A DNA stretch of 64,000 nt from Craterostigma plantagineum (GCA_027422505.1 JAPQWV010000369.1:62001-126000); one strand, 5' to 3'. Positions 22,554 to 34,880 are shown, counted from the stretch's first letter. Program-made: numbers and translations. The notes: generated by a model not told the origin, from the sequence alone.

Positions 22554-24183
22554 TGTTAGTATTGTGATCAAGAAGCCAATATTTATTGTTGCGCTTTTTA
22601 TTTTCACGAATTGAATGATTTATAGCATTTTGTTCCTTGAGTGAATTAATTATTTATGGGTGTCGTTTAAAGTCGATGACTTAGATTGTAGAATTCCACA
22701 ACGAATTAAATATTATTTACTCTAAATTATCCTTAATATTGATATTTAGCATGGAACACTAATTATCATGTTTAAGATTAATGTGTGGATTAAATGATAG
22801 TTATATTCTACAAACTATTTGATAAAGAGTTATCAATTTAATCACACAGATATATAATGGAGATTATGATATCGAATAGACCCGAAATGAAACATATATG
22901 GATTGTGTTTGTGTCATTAATGTTTCATACGTGTCTTGAATTCTATAATATGAGATGTTCATTTTTCAACACTAGAAGTGCGTGTCTGTTAGTATCGCTC
23001 AACGTTAGCCGTAAAATGTAACTATACGAGTGGTTCTGCCACAGGCGTGACTAGTGCAGTGGATTATGTTCATCAAGAATATTTTGTCCCTCATATTTTA
23101 TGAGTGATGATATCCACGGGCCCCTTGATAAAAGTGATATCGTAATGCATGCAATGTGATTCAGAGCAATCATATTTACGATAAACTTTGGAATCAAGAA
23201 ATAAATAAGTTGTGAGGATGACACAAACCTACCTTGAACTTATTTAGGATATTATGTGACAAGGAATTGATACGGGCAATTACTGCTTAAGGATGATGAT
23301 ACGTATTTGATATACTTATATCTGTGTCACTTGGGTATTCTTAATACATTTGCTAGGTGCTAATTATGATTTATAGATTTAGAATTTGTTCTAATTCTAT
23401 TGCCAACGTGACATAGATCCTACTGGGTCACACAAAAGGAATGAAGGATCAAAGAAACTATATTTTGTATTACATGGAGATGTAAATATGCTGATAAATT
23501 AATTATGGAGTAATTTATTTGAGCATCATATAATACGAATATAAATAAGATTCAAATAACATATAAGATATGAACTTATATAAATATATATGCGATATAT
23601 TTAAATACTGTAGAGATTTAGGAAATCGGCTATTGCCCTAAATTAAGGGTTAATCATGAACAATATAGTATATAAGGAAAAACATTGAACGTGGGGTATG
23701 CTCTATGATTGGTCATGATTGATAAAGGATATGATCTCAATTATGGCAAGAAGAATAATTAAATAAGATTTAATTATCTTATCCAATTATGTAGATATTA
23801 TGAAGATAATGGCCTATAAGATCTGACATATTATGATCAATGATCATGACCTTATTCTTATATCATAAATATTAAGAATTATCGTAGGATATATACGGGA
23901 TAAAAGAAAAAGTTTTCTTTGATCGTAAAACAGTGAATCGAGTTACGTCGGCCGAATACCTTCTAGCTAGTGAAGGTCGACTCTTTGGTCCTTTTCTTGG
24001 TGGATATCGGTAGAGATACCATACCTTTGGTATTTGAATACGTACCCAACCTCAAGGTAATAGCAGGTATGTTCTCTACGAACGAGTTAAGTTTAATTCG
24101 CATGGATCTTGGTGGAATCGGCTTGATATGTTGATATAAAAAAAATTGCGTGTAAACGTGATTATGTACACCGATTCCATACA
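22554..24183. mobile_element. Solo LTR inserted in element X's LTR
   Basis: A 1630-base TG...CA segment (TGTTAGTATTGTG to GATTCCATACA) flanked by a perfect GCTGG duplication (22549-22553 and 24184-24188). Removing it restores a continuous element-X LTR end. No coding. The family was not recognised. Confidence 0.85.
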
Positions 24184-24196
24184 GCTGGACCCAACA

Positions 24197-24213
24197 ATTC
24201 TCCCCCTCCAGCC
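24197..24213 (-). promoter_or_regulatory. Polypurine tract of element X
   Basis: The plus-strand TTCTCCCCCTCC next to the LTR end CCCAACA is a purine run on the minus strand, the usual second-strand primer site. Confidence 0.75.
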
Positions 24214-25647
24214 GTATTCAGCGTCTTCTTCACCAAGCGCTCATTCCAGCGAGCCTGTCTGAGAGTAACCCGTTCGTAAATACCACGAACGTTCATTGGC
24301 CTTCCTTCTCACCATGAACGTTCATTGGCCACACATATCCGAATCAAGAATTATGGTCCTATCCACTTGACTCACCCGCGGCCAATCCTATGTGCAGCTG
24401 TCGAACCGACTTTACCCGTCGATTCTGAAGAGGGACTTCGACGCATCCCCTTCTCCAACAGGACTTCCCTTCTCACCATCGTCAGCCTTTCCACCACGCG
24501 CGCACGATTTTCCTGAACCTATCGAAGTCGGAGTATTATGTACCACACTCCCACCTAGAAGATACAAACCTCCATGTGTGATTTTAGAGTCCCCCTGCTA
24601 TGAAAACTCGATAGTCCTGGAATATGACTGGCTCAAGAATATTAAATTCTACGCACCTTTGAGACAACGTCACACCACCCAAAATGCGTACCGCTCCGTC
24701 AATCATTTTTATCTTCCCCGTTCCAACAGACTGAACAACACAACGATATCCATCGGCCCATGGAGATCGAAAAAAAACCGTTCGCATTTTCCGGAACGCA
24801 TCAAAATATTCTCTTGGAGCAAACCCGAATTTAGTATCCTTCTTCCTGAGAACGAGCACCATCATTAGAGACTATGAGAACATCTCCAAGATGAACCATG
24901 TGCTATCCGCATGTGGAATTTTCCTAGCCGTCCGTCCTTCCTCCAAGTCGGACTGTTTCTACTGATGTGTTTCGGCTCACCACACTTGTAGCATCACATG
25001 CCCTTCCCGCACCTTGATTTGGACCTGCTGCTATCCCAAATCCCCTGGCGTATCACCTTCCTCTACGACTCTCTCTGTGTATAGCCAACGTCCGACTATC
25101 ATCATAATTTGGCCGCCTCCTCTCCAAATGAGTATACCTCCACCATCCACTGCTTTCAATGACTCGTATCAGATGGTTGTGATCAAATTATCATCCAAGT
25201 CAGGAAGGGAGATAAAAAGTCAAAGGGCATTACTCCTTCCTCTTTCGACACATCTTGACCCCAAAATTTCCGTCATTTACTCCGATTTTTTCTTGTCTCC
25301 CATCAAAACTTATCACCCCAGCCTTGACAAATGAGCACATCCTTCACTCTATTTTGCCACAGAGTGAAACCTCCCACCCTAGCACATTGTCGCACTTTGT
25401 TGTCATCCGTCGCTATTATTATTGCACAGATTAAACAGCCCGGCCCAAATAGTATTGTTCATATACTTCCCAGAAAAGGCTAGCTACCTGCCTCACAGCA
25501 CTACTGCCATAACTCGCCAAAACTCTACTGCCGCACAAGCTCCGCCCGACACTGAGCATCCCATCAACGATAACCATCTTGTACCATTACTTCTTCAGCA
25601 CAAGGCATCACCTCATTGAACCTAGCTCTGACACTGGCTCCCCCCGA
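24214..25647 (-). other. Element X internal region, non-coding
   Basis: C/T-rich on plus, with many short overlapping frames and no gag, protease, integrase or RT motif. The longest frames (24392-24868 plus, 24584-24865 minus) show no recognisable domain. A PBS-like GCTCTGACACTGG occurs at about 25625. Confidence 0.5.
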
Positions 25648-26099
25648 TCGATTGTGACTTCAATGATTTCTATATGGCGTAAATTTACGTGATTTTATGT
25701 GACGTAAATTATTCTATGAATATTGTACGCATGTTTACATGATTCATGGCACGAGCATATGCACGCACGACTAGTATGAGAGTCAGGGAAATAGTGTGCA
25801 TGAGTATAAGATCGCTTGAGAGCGATGTATATTTGCCGATATAGGCATTTGTGTCGACTCATGATGAGTCACGACTCTTCTATGCTACCACGGCGATTCA
25901 CGAAGCCGAATTACCTGATTCACGAAAGGTAGGGGGAATACCCCGTAGCGGGAAATGCAACCTGGAGGATGCGACTCGAGGGTATGAGCGGCACCGAGGG
26001 AACCACGAGTGTTGACGACCTCGTTGTAAGTTTCCAGTGAGAAGCGCCCTCGTGTCAGACCACATTGGGATGGAAAGGCGCCTTAGGGTTAAATGGAAT

Positions 26100-26400
26100 T
26101 TGTGTGCTCGGGTTAGCCTCTCAATGGGACCGCATTGGGATTGAAAGGCACTATTAGCCTCTCAATGGGACCGCATTGGGATTGAAAGGCACTATTAGCC
26201 TCTCAATGGGACCGCATTGGGATTGAAAGACACTATTAGCCTCTCAATGGGACCGTATTGGGATTGGATTGAAAGGCACTATTAGCCTCTCAATGGGACC
26301 GCATTGGGATTGAAAGGCACTATTAGCCTCTCAATGGGACCGCATTGGGATTGAAAGGCACTATTAGCCTCTCAATGGACCGCATTGGGATTGAAAGGCG
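26100..26400 (+). repeat. About seven 41-bp tandem units in the solo LTR
   Basis: The unit CCTCTCAATGGGACCGCATT followed by GGGATTGAAAGGCACTATTAG recurs from about 26116. One copy carries a 5-base insertion (GGATT doubled), and the flanks hold diverged copies. It occupies the position of the 39-bp array in the younger Tekay LTRs. Confidence 0.9.
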
Positions 26401-26613
26401 ACATAGGGATAAGCACAGATGGAGTACTCGGGTTTAGCCTCCCAGTGTGTGTACTGCCACTTATTTATACTATTAGGGGTTTGAGCTCTTTATCGTGCAT
26501 AGTAGATGGAAAGCCGAAAGGGTCCAAATATGTTATGAAAGGTCAAGAAAGATGTGAGGAGTTAATAGCATTGGCGCGAATGCCTTAGCTATTTAGGTCA
26601 CGTGCATTGCATG

Positions 26614-27075
26614 TAGGGTTGTCAACGGGGCGGGTTCGGGGCGGGGATCTAATCCCCTTCCCCGCCCCGCGAGGCAAACGGGGATGAAATTGTCCCCGTC
26701 CCCGTCCCCGCGGGGATCCCCGTCCCCACGGGGATTCCCCGCCCCGTCTTAATTGTTTAAAAATATTAATTTATATTATTTTAATATTATTTAAACTATA
26801 TTTTAACATTACTTATATTATTTAAACAATATTTTAATCACATTAATATTATTTTAATATTATCCAAGGTATATTTTAATATTATTTAACATATAATAAT
26901 ATTAATTGAATATTATTTAAATAATCGGGGCGGGGCGGGGAACGAGGCGGGGATATCCGCGGGGAAAAATTTCCCCCCGTCCCCGCCCCGCGAGGGTAGA
27001 ATAGCGGGGATTCCCCGCCCCTTCCGGGGCGGATCCCCGCGGGGACGGGGAATCCCCGCCCCATTGACAACCCTA
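26614..27075. mobile_element. hAT MITE, GGGGCGGGG-rich ends
   Basis: It has terminal inverted repeats TAGGGTTGTCAACGGGG / CCCCATTGACAACCCTA and a perfect 8-base target duplication, ATTGCATG (26606-26613 and 27076-27083), as for hAT transposons. The subterminal regions are made of CCCCGCGGGGATCCCCG-type GC palindromes around an AT-only core. 462 bases, no coding. Confidence 0.93.
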
Positions 27076-27510
27076 ATTGCATGCATGTTTTCACTTACTG
27101 AGCTTTATAAGCTCATTCCACGTATTATGTGTTGTAGGTATCGAGCCCGATGCTAATGCGCGTCGAGGCTAAGGGGGGTGACGGCGGTACTCTAGTGTCT
27201 TTTGAGGATGAGGCTGTACATGGATGATGACCTTTGGAGATGTTAGAATATTTGGGTATGATAGATACTTTGGGGCTTAGGCCTTTGTATGATTACGACG
27301 ATGTAGGTTATTTTTGTCGTAATATATCATATCGTAGGAAAAAGTTTTTGTTAGACGGGTCTCCCGCGATTTACGTTGCGAAAATCCGCCACTAATTAGT
27401 ATTAGATAGTGAGGGTCGCCACATCGATAATCCCTTCTGATATCTTTTCTGACGTGGAAGTTCAGATACAGCTACAACCACAGAGCATACTCAGAATACC
27501 AGTAAGTTTT

Positions 27511-27523
27511 GGCTCTGATACCA
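27511..27523 (-). promoter_or_regulatory. Primer-binding site of element X
   Basis: The minus strand reads TGGTATCAGAGCC, an initiator tRNA-Met complement, two bases from the right LTR. Confidence 0.9.
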
Positions 27524-27525
27524 CT

Positions 27526-28092
27526 TGTTGGGGTTGAGTGTATTTAATTCCGGGACAGCGGTAGTGGTATTTGGACCCTACGACAATTTATCGGGATATT
27601 AATTGAAGCCGAAATGACATCGAGAAAACACCGAGATTTTTACGTGGTTCGGTCAATACCACTTACATCCACAGAGAGACAATATTTTTACTATATCTTA
27701 TAATATTACACCGTACAAAATAACGCTCTTGTTTAAACCAAACCCGAGACCCCTTACCCAACAGGGTAATGATTTTGTACCCTCTCAATTACCTAGTAAA
27801 AACTACACCCACTCTGACTCTTATCCGCCCGGACAAGATTTTTTTTTTCTTTTCTTTTTCCCCTCATTTTTCCTCACCTCTCTCTTACTCGCTCTCTCTT
27901 TCTCTAAATTTGGGGTGTTTTGCTCGAATGAGAATCGTGCCTTTTATAAGCAAAGTTACACAAGATGCCAAAGTCCATTTGCTCATTGCTCACGTCACAA
28001 GCATGGCCACCTCATTAGTTATCCAACACCAATTTCGTCCACACATAAGATTGGTTGCCATTTGGTGTTCTCCTAAGGGGCTGGCCCCAACA
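27526..28092 (-). mobile_element. Element X 5' LTR
   Basis: 567 bases with perfect 8-base inverted ends TGTTGGGG/CCCCAACA. It pairs with 21993-22553. Confidence 0.92.
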
Positions 28093-28097
28093 AAGAC

Positions 28098-28856
28098 ATT
28101 TTGATTTACAGGTTGGAGTATGAGTGGAGAGGAGCCTTTTCAATATATTTAAGTTACTCCGTGTGTGGAAGGCGGTGTACAATTTGAAACCTTTTGAATC
28201 CCATGATTTGTTTTGCCATTAATTATAACCAACAACAATGATGATGACGACGAATGAGATAGAGATGCGCATCGAGTTTATCCAAGTCGGAGAAAAAGAA
28301 GATGGTTTGTCCCACATAGTGTCTCTGGACGAGACAAGAGAATACGAAATATGATAATACGATATACAATAATACATGCACACCAAAACCTAATTATTAT
28401 ATATGCAATGCAAAGTTTAACAAATAACCATATTCTTGTTTCTTTATTGCATTGGTTGTGCATATTCTTGGCCTAGTGGGAATCATTAAACGTGTACTTG
28501 CACACAACACTCGATCTTCGTTTCATCTAATTCGTGTCCGATATAGAAGATAGAGTGTGCCTATGTGTGTGAATACAAAAGATTGTTTAATATCGTGGAC
28601 TTATATTTTTTTTTTCGGATAAATATCGTGGACTTATATAGCAGCAAGAGCTTTTGAGAAGATAGACAATTTAGATTCCCAATGCATGCAAAAATGTGCG
28701 ATGGTCCACGTGGGTTGGGTGCGTCACAGAAGGGACAACGGATAATCTACCATCAAGTACTAATGTGGTCTAAAGCTGTGAAGTGAATAAAGCTGTGAAG
28801 TGAATAAATTATTGGCAACTTGCTTGATAAGCATTGGTCACCTCAATTGGTCACCT
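28098..28856. other. Intergenic, one perfect G-box palindrome
   Basis: No gene seen. CCACGTGG at 28706-28713 is a palindromic G-box, a bZIP/bHLH target in plant promoters, but no start codon or exon follows on either side. Confidence 0.35.
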
Positions 28857-29798
28857 CAGTGGCGGATCTACAGTGTGGCCGGGGGCCAGGCCCCCCCCGG
28901 AATTTTCGAAACTTTTACTTCTATATGTAGTATATTGTCAGTTTACGTATATATTTAAGATATTAAACACATGATACTGTAATCTTAAGTGGTGTAGTGG
29001 TCCGTACGTGGGTGGTAAGTTCATGTGATATGGTTTCACGTGGGTTCGATTCCACTTGGCAATATTTTTCTTTATTTTGAGTATTTACTTATGTTGATTG
29101 TTATTAAATAGTTTTTAACTAATACATCAGTTATCATTATTGTTTACTCATAAGTCTATTTAGTGATTTTAATTATTTATTTATAAACATAATTTAACTA
29201 ATAATCAACCAACAGTTTTAAAACATCATACAAATTGTTTTAATTAATGTTTAATTATACATATTTTAACTAATACACCATTTTAATAATTCTTTTAGCT
29301 AATAAATCATAACTATCTTAACTATTTTAAGTCTATACAAATTTGTAACTAAGAAATGAAATGACAATTTTTAAGTCATTTCAACTAGTATATCATGCCC
29401 AGTTTCCCAATACATTAGCTTATTAAGTCTTATCTGATATATAGTTAATTTTCTTTTTACATTTTCTAATTATTTTCATTATCCATTTAAGATTTGGTAC
29501 ACTATTTTCTTTATATTATATTAGTATTGTAAAAGAAAGCTTTGTATCGCATCTCGCTTCGCAATATTAGTATTGTGACATGTTGTTGTTAGATCTTGGT
29601 TAAGATTCCAGTTGATTTATACTATTGATAATTCGTTGTGTATTTGTTTAAGATTCATAGTTTTCAACGAAAGAATATATTCAATGGTAACCTTTTTTAA
29701 TAGAAGACGTCAAATGAAGATTATTTTCTACATGGTCTCATTACCCATGCCAATTTTGGTTAAGGCCCCCCGGTCAAAAAATTCTAGATCCGCCCCTA
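28857..29798. mobile_element. hAT-like non-autonomous element with GGCGGATCTA ends
   Basis: The ends CAGTGGCGGATCTA and TAGATCCGCCCCTA are inverted, followed inward by purine/pyrimidine CCCCCC/GGGGGG runs. A perfect 8-base duplication GGTCACCT flanks it (28849-28856 and 29799-29806). 942 bases, AT-rich core, no transposase. It contains a tRNA-like segment at 28987-29060. Confidence 0.85.
28987..29060 (+). other. tRNA-related sequence inside the hAT-like element
   Basis: It has A-box-like GGTGTAGTGG (28991-29000) and B-box GGTTCGATTCC (29043-29053) at tRNA spacing, with complementary outer ends AAGTGG/CCACTT. A working tRNA is doubtful, since no clear anticodon stem was recognised. Confidence 0.45.
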
Positions 29799-29979
29799 GG
29801 TCACCTCACATTACTAATATATGAAATTAAAAACGAGAAAATATATATCATGAGCAAATCTATAAATGTTCTCTTTTGCAGTTTGCGCGGTTATATCGAT
29901 TACACAACTGAAGGCCCGGCCCGACCCCTATATATCGGCCCTAGCCCAATAACAAGAATCATCATCATTGTCGCTTCAG

Positions 29980-30690
29980 TCATCTTCTAAACATCCTTGT
30001 AAAGAAATTCCCAGAGTTACTGGATTTCTTATCCAAGCAAGCGACATGAACGTATCTCCCAAGCTTATCGACCTGCCTCGGCTCTCCCTTTGTGTCTTTC
30101 TTGCACACCTTGCACGTTTTGTCTACCCATCCTTCTTCAACGTATTGCCCATCAACTGTTTGTTAGAAAACGTCAGTCAATCAACTCTTCGATTTTCATA
30201 AAATGGTATGAAAATTAGTAGTAGTATTATACCTTCGACGTAGGACTTGAAGAAGTCCTTGTATGTGCCTCCAATCTTCCTCCTCAGAGCTCCATACTGT
30301 TGTAATAAATAAACAGTTGCTTCTGTCTGGTTTAATCTAATCTTCTTTACTTACACATAAGCACATATAATAAGACGAGCTTATTATGAGTTACATTACT
30401 TGTTCCCTGGACATTCTTTCTCCTGACCTCGTAGCATCCCTAGCTTCTTCAAGCAGCTCGGCGTCCTTGGCAGATCTAACCTGGGAAAAGTCCAAAGCTT
30501 CGGTAACGCTGCTGAAAAGCGATTGCTTATTAGGCTTCGTCGCGGGATCTTCGTCGTCTTTATTCTTATTGGAGTTGCATGTTATTACCAACGATGATCG
30601 CTTTGCGAATACCGTGCTTTGGTATTGCGAAGCAGTGTTGTTTGGGAGAAGGAGAAGGCCATTTCGCGAAGGAAGTGCGCCAAGTCCCAT
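29980..30690 (-). CDS. Plastid-targeted small protein with C-terminal CxxC/HxxC zinc site, three exons
   Basis: Exons on the minus strand: 30690-30400 (97 codons), 30296-30233 and 30155-29980, with canonical GT-AG introns in phases 0 and 1. Joined length is 176 residues with no frame break. The start at 30690 (MGLGALPSRNG) begins a Ser/Asn/Leu-rich, acid-poor stretch of about 35-40 residues typical of a chloroplast transit peptide. An acidic linker follows, then the conserved region (FSSVTEALDFSQVRSAK, SREQYGALRRKIGGTYKDFF, DGQYVEEGWVDKTCKVC). CxxC plus HVAC at the C-terminus probably bind zinc. I recognise the family as a conserved plant chloroplast protein of uncertain role, so I give no symbol. 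An upstream in-frame Met at 30810 precedes sequence unlike a transit peptide and is less likely. Confidence 0.85.
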
Positions 30691-30770
30691 GTATTGTTTG
30701 TTGTTCTTACTTTCACAATGTAAGTAACAGTCGTTGATTGATTCTGCAATAAATGAGGAGTTCGTAATAC

Positions 30771-30777
30771 TTAAATA
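30771..30777 (-). promoter_or_regulatory. Possible TATA element of the plastid-protein gene
   Basis: TATTTAA on the minus strand, 81 bases before the start codon at 30690, leaves room for a 5' leader of about 50 bases. About 240 bases upstream of the ATG is GCCACGTC (30929-30936, minus), a G-box-type core seen in light-responsive promoters. Confidence 0.35.
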
Positions 30778-31639
30778 CCAAATGGGCAGAACTCCGAGAG
30801 CCGGTGACATTTAACATTGATTTTAATATGTAAATAGAGAATATTTCTTTCATTATTTGTGACGGTGATTTCGTGTTGAGGAGTTCCATGGTTAAGGGTT
30901 GTTGATAAGTTATGGTTTATAGTAGAAGACGTGGCCTCTTGTTAACCTATCCATCTATACCTTTGGTTAATATCTGGTTGGTAGGGTTGGGTGCGCGCTT
31001 GCTTTATCACACTCAAGGAGGGAAAAAATAAAAGAGAAATTCTGAAAACCGATAGAGAGATTCATAGAATAATACTTGTAATAACAGCTTTATAGAATCA
31101 TTATTAACCATAATGACATTTAATTAAGGGTAAATTTGGGTTCAGTCCCCAATATCCAATTTTCAAAACGTTTCAGGCCCCATACGAGTTTAATTTAGGC
31201 ACAAGGACCAAGTTAACGAAAATCTAAGTTTGAAGGACCCATGTGACAGGAAATGACAATTTTATCCTTCGTAGTTACCAAAAATTACAGCAATTTGCCA
31301 TCGTCTCTTCCATTCGAATTTGAGTTGCTTTTAGGACTCCAAAACCGACTGAAATATCGTTGTTAAGGTGCAAATAAGATGTGATCGACTTCGATTCGTC
31401 ATGGGTAGTTATAATAAACGAATAATTTAAAGTGTAAGACGAAATAATTACGAAAACCCACTTCGAAAAACAAGAATATAAATGAACCAAATATCGAATT
31501 TAATGGCCGATTAAGACGAAACTGAGTGAATTTAATAATGGGTCTTAATAATCAATGAAAATTTTAATGTTAATCGCGAAGAAATTTGACGAGGCCCATG
31601 ATTGAAGCTTTTGCTAATAAAACGCTCGCTAAGTAACAA

Positions 31640-31770
31640 TGTATGCATTCTGGGTAACAATAGCATTCTGGGTAACAATTTATGCGTTCTGGGTAACGCT
31701 TTATGCATTCTGGGTAACAGTTCATGCGTTCTGGGTAACAATTTATCCATTCTGGGTAACACTATGCATT
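31640..31770 (+). repeat. Tandem TTCTGGGTAACAATTTATGCA units, array 1
   Basis: About seven units of roughly 20-21 bases sharing CTGGGTAACA. The encoded FWVT repeats are a by-product of the DNA repeat, not a protein. Confidence 0.85.
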
Positions 31771-32109
31771 CGTCTCTTCCAAACGATTAATGCACAAACC
31801 ACGTTCAACGAAGACCAAAATTTACGATCTAAAAGCCGGCTCAATCTCGACGTTATTGACCGAATAAGGTTAAATCGATGATAATTTTTCATGGGTATCA
31901 ATAATCGATGAAATTTTTGAAGTTTACAATGGAATAATGTACTATTAGAAGTAATTCGAAATCTCGTTGAAACAAGGGAAAATCTGGACTTTAATGACTA
32001 AATAAGGTGAAATTGATCGTGGATCTTAATAATCAATGAAAATATTGACGTTAATCGCGAAGAAATTTGACGCGGCCCATGATTGAAGCTTTTGCTAATA
32101 AAACGCTCG

Positions 32110-32255
32110 ATAAGTAACAATTTATGCAATCTGGGTAACAATTATGCATTCTGGGTAACAACTTATGCACTCCGAGTAACGCTTGATGCATTCTGGGTAA
32201 ACGTTCATGCATTCTGGGTAACAATTTATGCATTCTGGGTAACACTATGCATTCG
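32110..32255 (+). repeat. Tandem CTGGGTAACA units, array 2
   Basis: A second copy of the same array, with six to seven units, inside the duplicated block 32017-32280. Confidence 0.85.
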
Positions 32256-32280
32256 TCTCTTCCAAACGATGAATGCACAA

Positions 32281-33350
32281 ACTACGTTCAAATTTTATAC
32301 TTCAAACACGTTACATTCACTAAAATATATCAATTTACGAAGTTTTAGATAAAAATATATTAGTTTAGGTTGTGATTTTCATTGGAATTGAAGAAGGTGA
32401 AGTATATAGTTGGAAAACAAGTAGCACTCTTCTTGAAAGGATGATCATGCTTCTACCAAATTGATTATACTTACACAAAACGTTGTGAAAATGAACTATT
32501 AGATGTTTATTACAATCCAGATGGTCGACCTAACATAAATGCCTCGACAAAATTAATGACATCTTCAATTAATCTTAATCACAAACCCTATGTTGTTTAC
32601 TGATTTCATGCAGTAACAGTTTATCAGTGATCAGCAACAATTTGAAGAGGAGAAGATGACAGAAATTGATATGTCGGTAACAAGCAAACACAACACGACT
32701 AACAGAATACATAGTCAAAATAACAATTTAATATGTAATTAGTTTACTTTATGATTTTTAAATTTTATACTTCAATCACACTACATTTACTAAAATATAT
32801 CAATTTACGATGTTTTAGATAAAAATATATTAGTTTAGGTTGTGATTTTCGTGGATATGTTGGAATTGAAGAAGTTGGAGTATATAGTATGGAAAGCAAG
32901 TAGTACTCTTCTTGAAAGGATGATCATGCTTCTACCAAATTGATTCTACTTACACAAAACGTTGCGGAAATGAACTATTAGATGTTTATTATAATTCAGA
33001 TGTCGACCTAACATAAATGACGTGATAAAATTATTGACATCTTCAATTAATCTTAATCACAAACCCTATATTATTTTCTGATTTCATGCAATAACAGTTT
33101 AAGAACGATCAGCAACAATTAAATAGGAGAAGATAACAGAAATTGATATGTTGGTAACAAGCAAACACAACACGAGTAAGAGAATACATAGTCAAAATAA
33201 CAATTTACTATGCAATTAGTTTACTTTATGATTTTTAAATTTTATACTTCAAACACGCTATGTTCACTAAAATATGTCATTTTACGAAGTTTTACATAAA
33301 ATATATAAGGTTAGGTTATGATTTAATCAAAACCCTAATTCACAAACTAT
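32281..33350 (+). repeat. Tandem duplication of an approximately 476-bp block
   Basis: AAATTTTATACTTCAA recurs at about 32288, 32760 and 33238, each followed by near-identical sequence (TTAGGTTGTGATTTTC, GATGATCATGCTTCTACC). There are two full copies and a partial third. Confidence 0.85.
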
Positions 33351-34699
33351 AATAATTCTGGTAACATATAAACATATAATTAGTAACAGTTTTACACATA
33401 TCAGGTAACAGATAATCTACGTTTGATTTTATTTAGACTCCCGCCCAAAATTCATCTCATTCTAGTTTCCCGGCCAAAATTTCACCGAAAATTTAGTAAC
33501 AAAGTTAGTCAACATAGTAACAGAAGCGCATATACTAGTAACAGATCCCGAGAATTGATACATATTGGATGTAATCGTTGCCAAAAATAGCTTTGATTTC
33601 ATCTTATTTTTGCAAATTAGAAGACTACACATGGTAACAATTAAGTTAAGTTTAATAACGGTCTCGACAGAACTAGTAACAATTTTTGCACAACGGGTAA
33701 CAGATTTGACACTGCGAGTAACAATTTGAACACAGTAAAAAAATACCGAAATTATTTGAATCGATCGTATTTTCACGAAATTAAAAGATGAACATCGAAC
33801 GAACGACCAAACAAGGTGCCGCACCGAGCTGCCCATACTATGGGTACCTCGAATTTAAACATCTTAGATGTAATCGTTGCCAAAAATGGCTTTGATTTCA
33901 TCTTATTTTCGCAAATTAGAACCCTACACATGGTAACAATTATTTATAGTTTAATAACGGTTTGATACTGCTAGTAACTGCTTTGATACTGCAAGTAACT
34001 GATTTCATACTCCGAGTAACAGTCAGAGTCGAAATATACCCAAATTATTAGGGTCGACCGTATTTTCGTGAAATTAAAAGATGAACGCCGGACGAACGAG
34101 CAAACAATGTGCCGCACCGAGCTGCCCATACGATGGGTGTCAGGACCCGTCGTCCCGCCCTCGTATTCCGTTCTAATTCTAAGTGTTAATGCTTTGGTAT
34201 TGTGCGAATACGTAAAAATGCGAATAAAATTTTTCATTTTTAAAATGCATGCGGAAATCTTATATACATGTCAAAAAAAATGTTTCACATCGTTCGACAT
34301 CTTCATCATGCCCTTGTCTACAAAATACAAGTGTAAGTGTGTGTGTGCAGCCAAAAGCTCCCTATGCGCCCGGCCTTCATAGGTCGTCATCCATACACAC
34401 ACTCCCACCTCAAAAGCGGTCGGACTGCGTCAAAAGATCGGCCTCGCATAAAGGTCAGATCACGTACCGTGATCGTCAGTACCTACAACACGTAACATAA
34501 ATAATGAGCCACCGAGGCTCAGTAAGCAGAAATTATGCATGAATGCACGTGTCCTAACGGACGACAATCCACGTCGTCGTTTTCTAACGCTCGTACTCCT
34601 TTTTTTTTCTCATACTCGTACTCTTTTCTTTCGCTCTTACTCTTTTTCTTATACTATTGTTTGGCCCTCGGCTTTCATTTCCCCAGCCTCTTGTTCCGC

Positions 34700-34880
34700 C
34701 TTATCGTACGGGGTATTTACCCAGCCTCTTATTCAGGCCTTATCGTACGGGGTATTTACCCAGCCTCTTATTCAGGCCTTATCGTACGGGGTATTTACCC
34801 AGCTCTTATTCAGGCCTTATCGTACGGGGTATGTACCCAGCCTCTTATTCAGGCCTTAGAGTAGCCTCTTATTCAGGCCT
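34700..34880. repeat. 39-bp tandem array in the 3' LTR, four main units
   Basis: The unit TTATCGTACGGGGTATTTAC followed by CCAGCCTCTTATTCAGGCC is repeated, with two shortened units after it. The 5' LTR has five main units. Open frames across it encode only repeat peptides. Confidence 0.92.

Larger units (their letters stand above)
25653..27423 (+). mobile_element. Tekay-type solo LTR, carrying a hAT MITE
   Basis: TG...CA ends with a perfect TCGAT duplication (25648-25652 and 27424-27428). Its body aligns with the complement of the Tekay LTR at 34138-37010: the GATCG-(..)-GCGATGTATAT block with GTGTCGACTC, and the CTTACTGAGC...GTTGTAGGTA block at about 27100. No internal region or partner LTR exists, so it is a recombination product of an older, related element. 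Confidence 0.85.
21993..28092 (-). mobile_element. LTR retrotransposon X, non-coding, with nested insertions
   Basis: It is bounded by a perfect 5-base target duplication, AAGAC (21988-21992 and 28093-28097). The right LTR is 27526-28092 (TGTTGGGG...CCCCAACA). The left LTR is 21993-22553 plus 24189-24196, split by a solo LTR. The PBS (27511-27523) and polypurine tract (24197-24213) put it on the minus strand, 5' LTR on the right. The internal sequence 24197-25647 plus 27429-27525 has no gag or pol, so it is a non-autonomous derivative. It also holds a Tekay-type solo LTR and a hAT MITE. Confidence 0.9.

Noticed and set aside
24392..24868. 158-codon ORF in element X
   Set aside because: No known domain. 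It lies in pyrimidine-rich internal LTR-element sequence with similar frames on the other strand.
26100..26400. Regular 41-bp repeats resembling a CRISPR array
   Set aside because: The units are contiguous with no unique spacers, lie in a plant LTR and have no cas genes near. It is a plain tandem repeat.
31639..31881. Frame encoding repeated AFWVT units
   Set aside because: It is the by-product of the CTGGGTAACA DNA array. The opposite strand is open as well, which is typical of 21-bp repeats.
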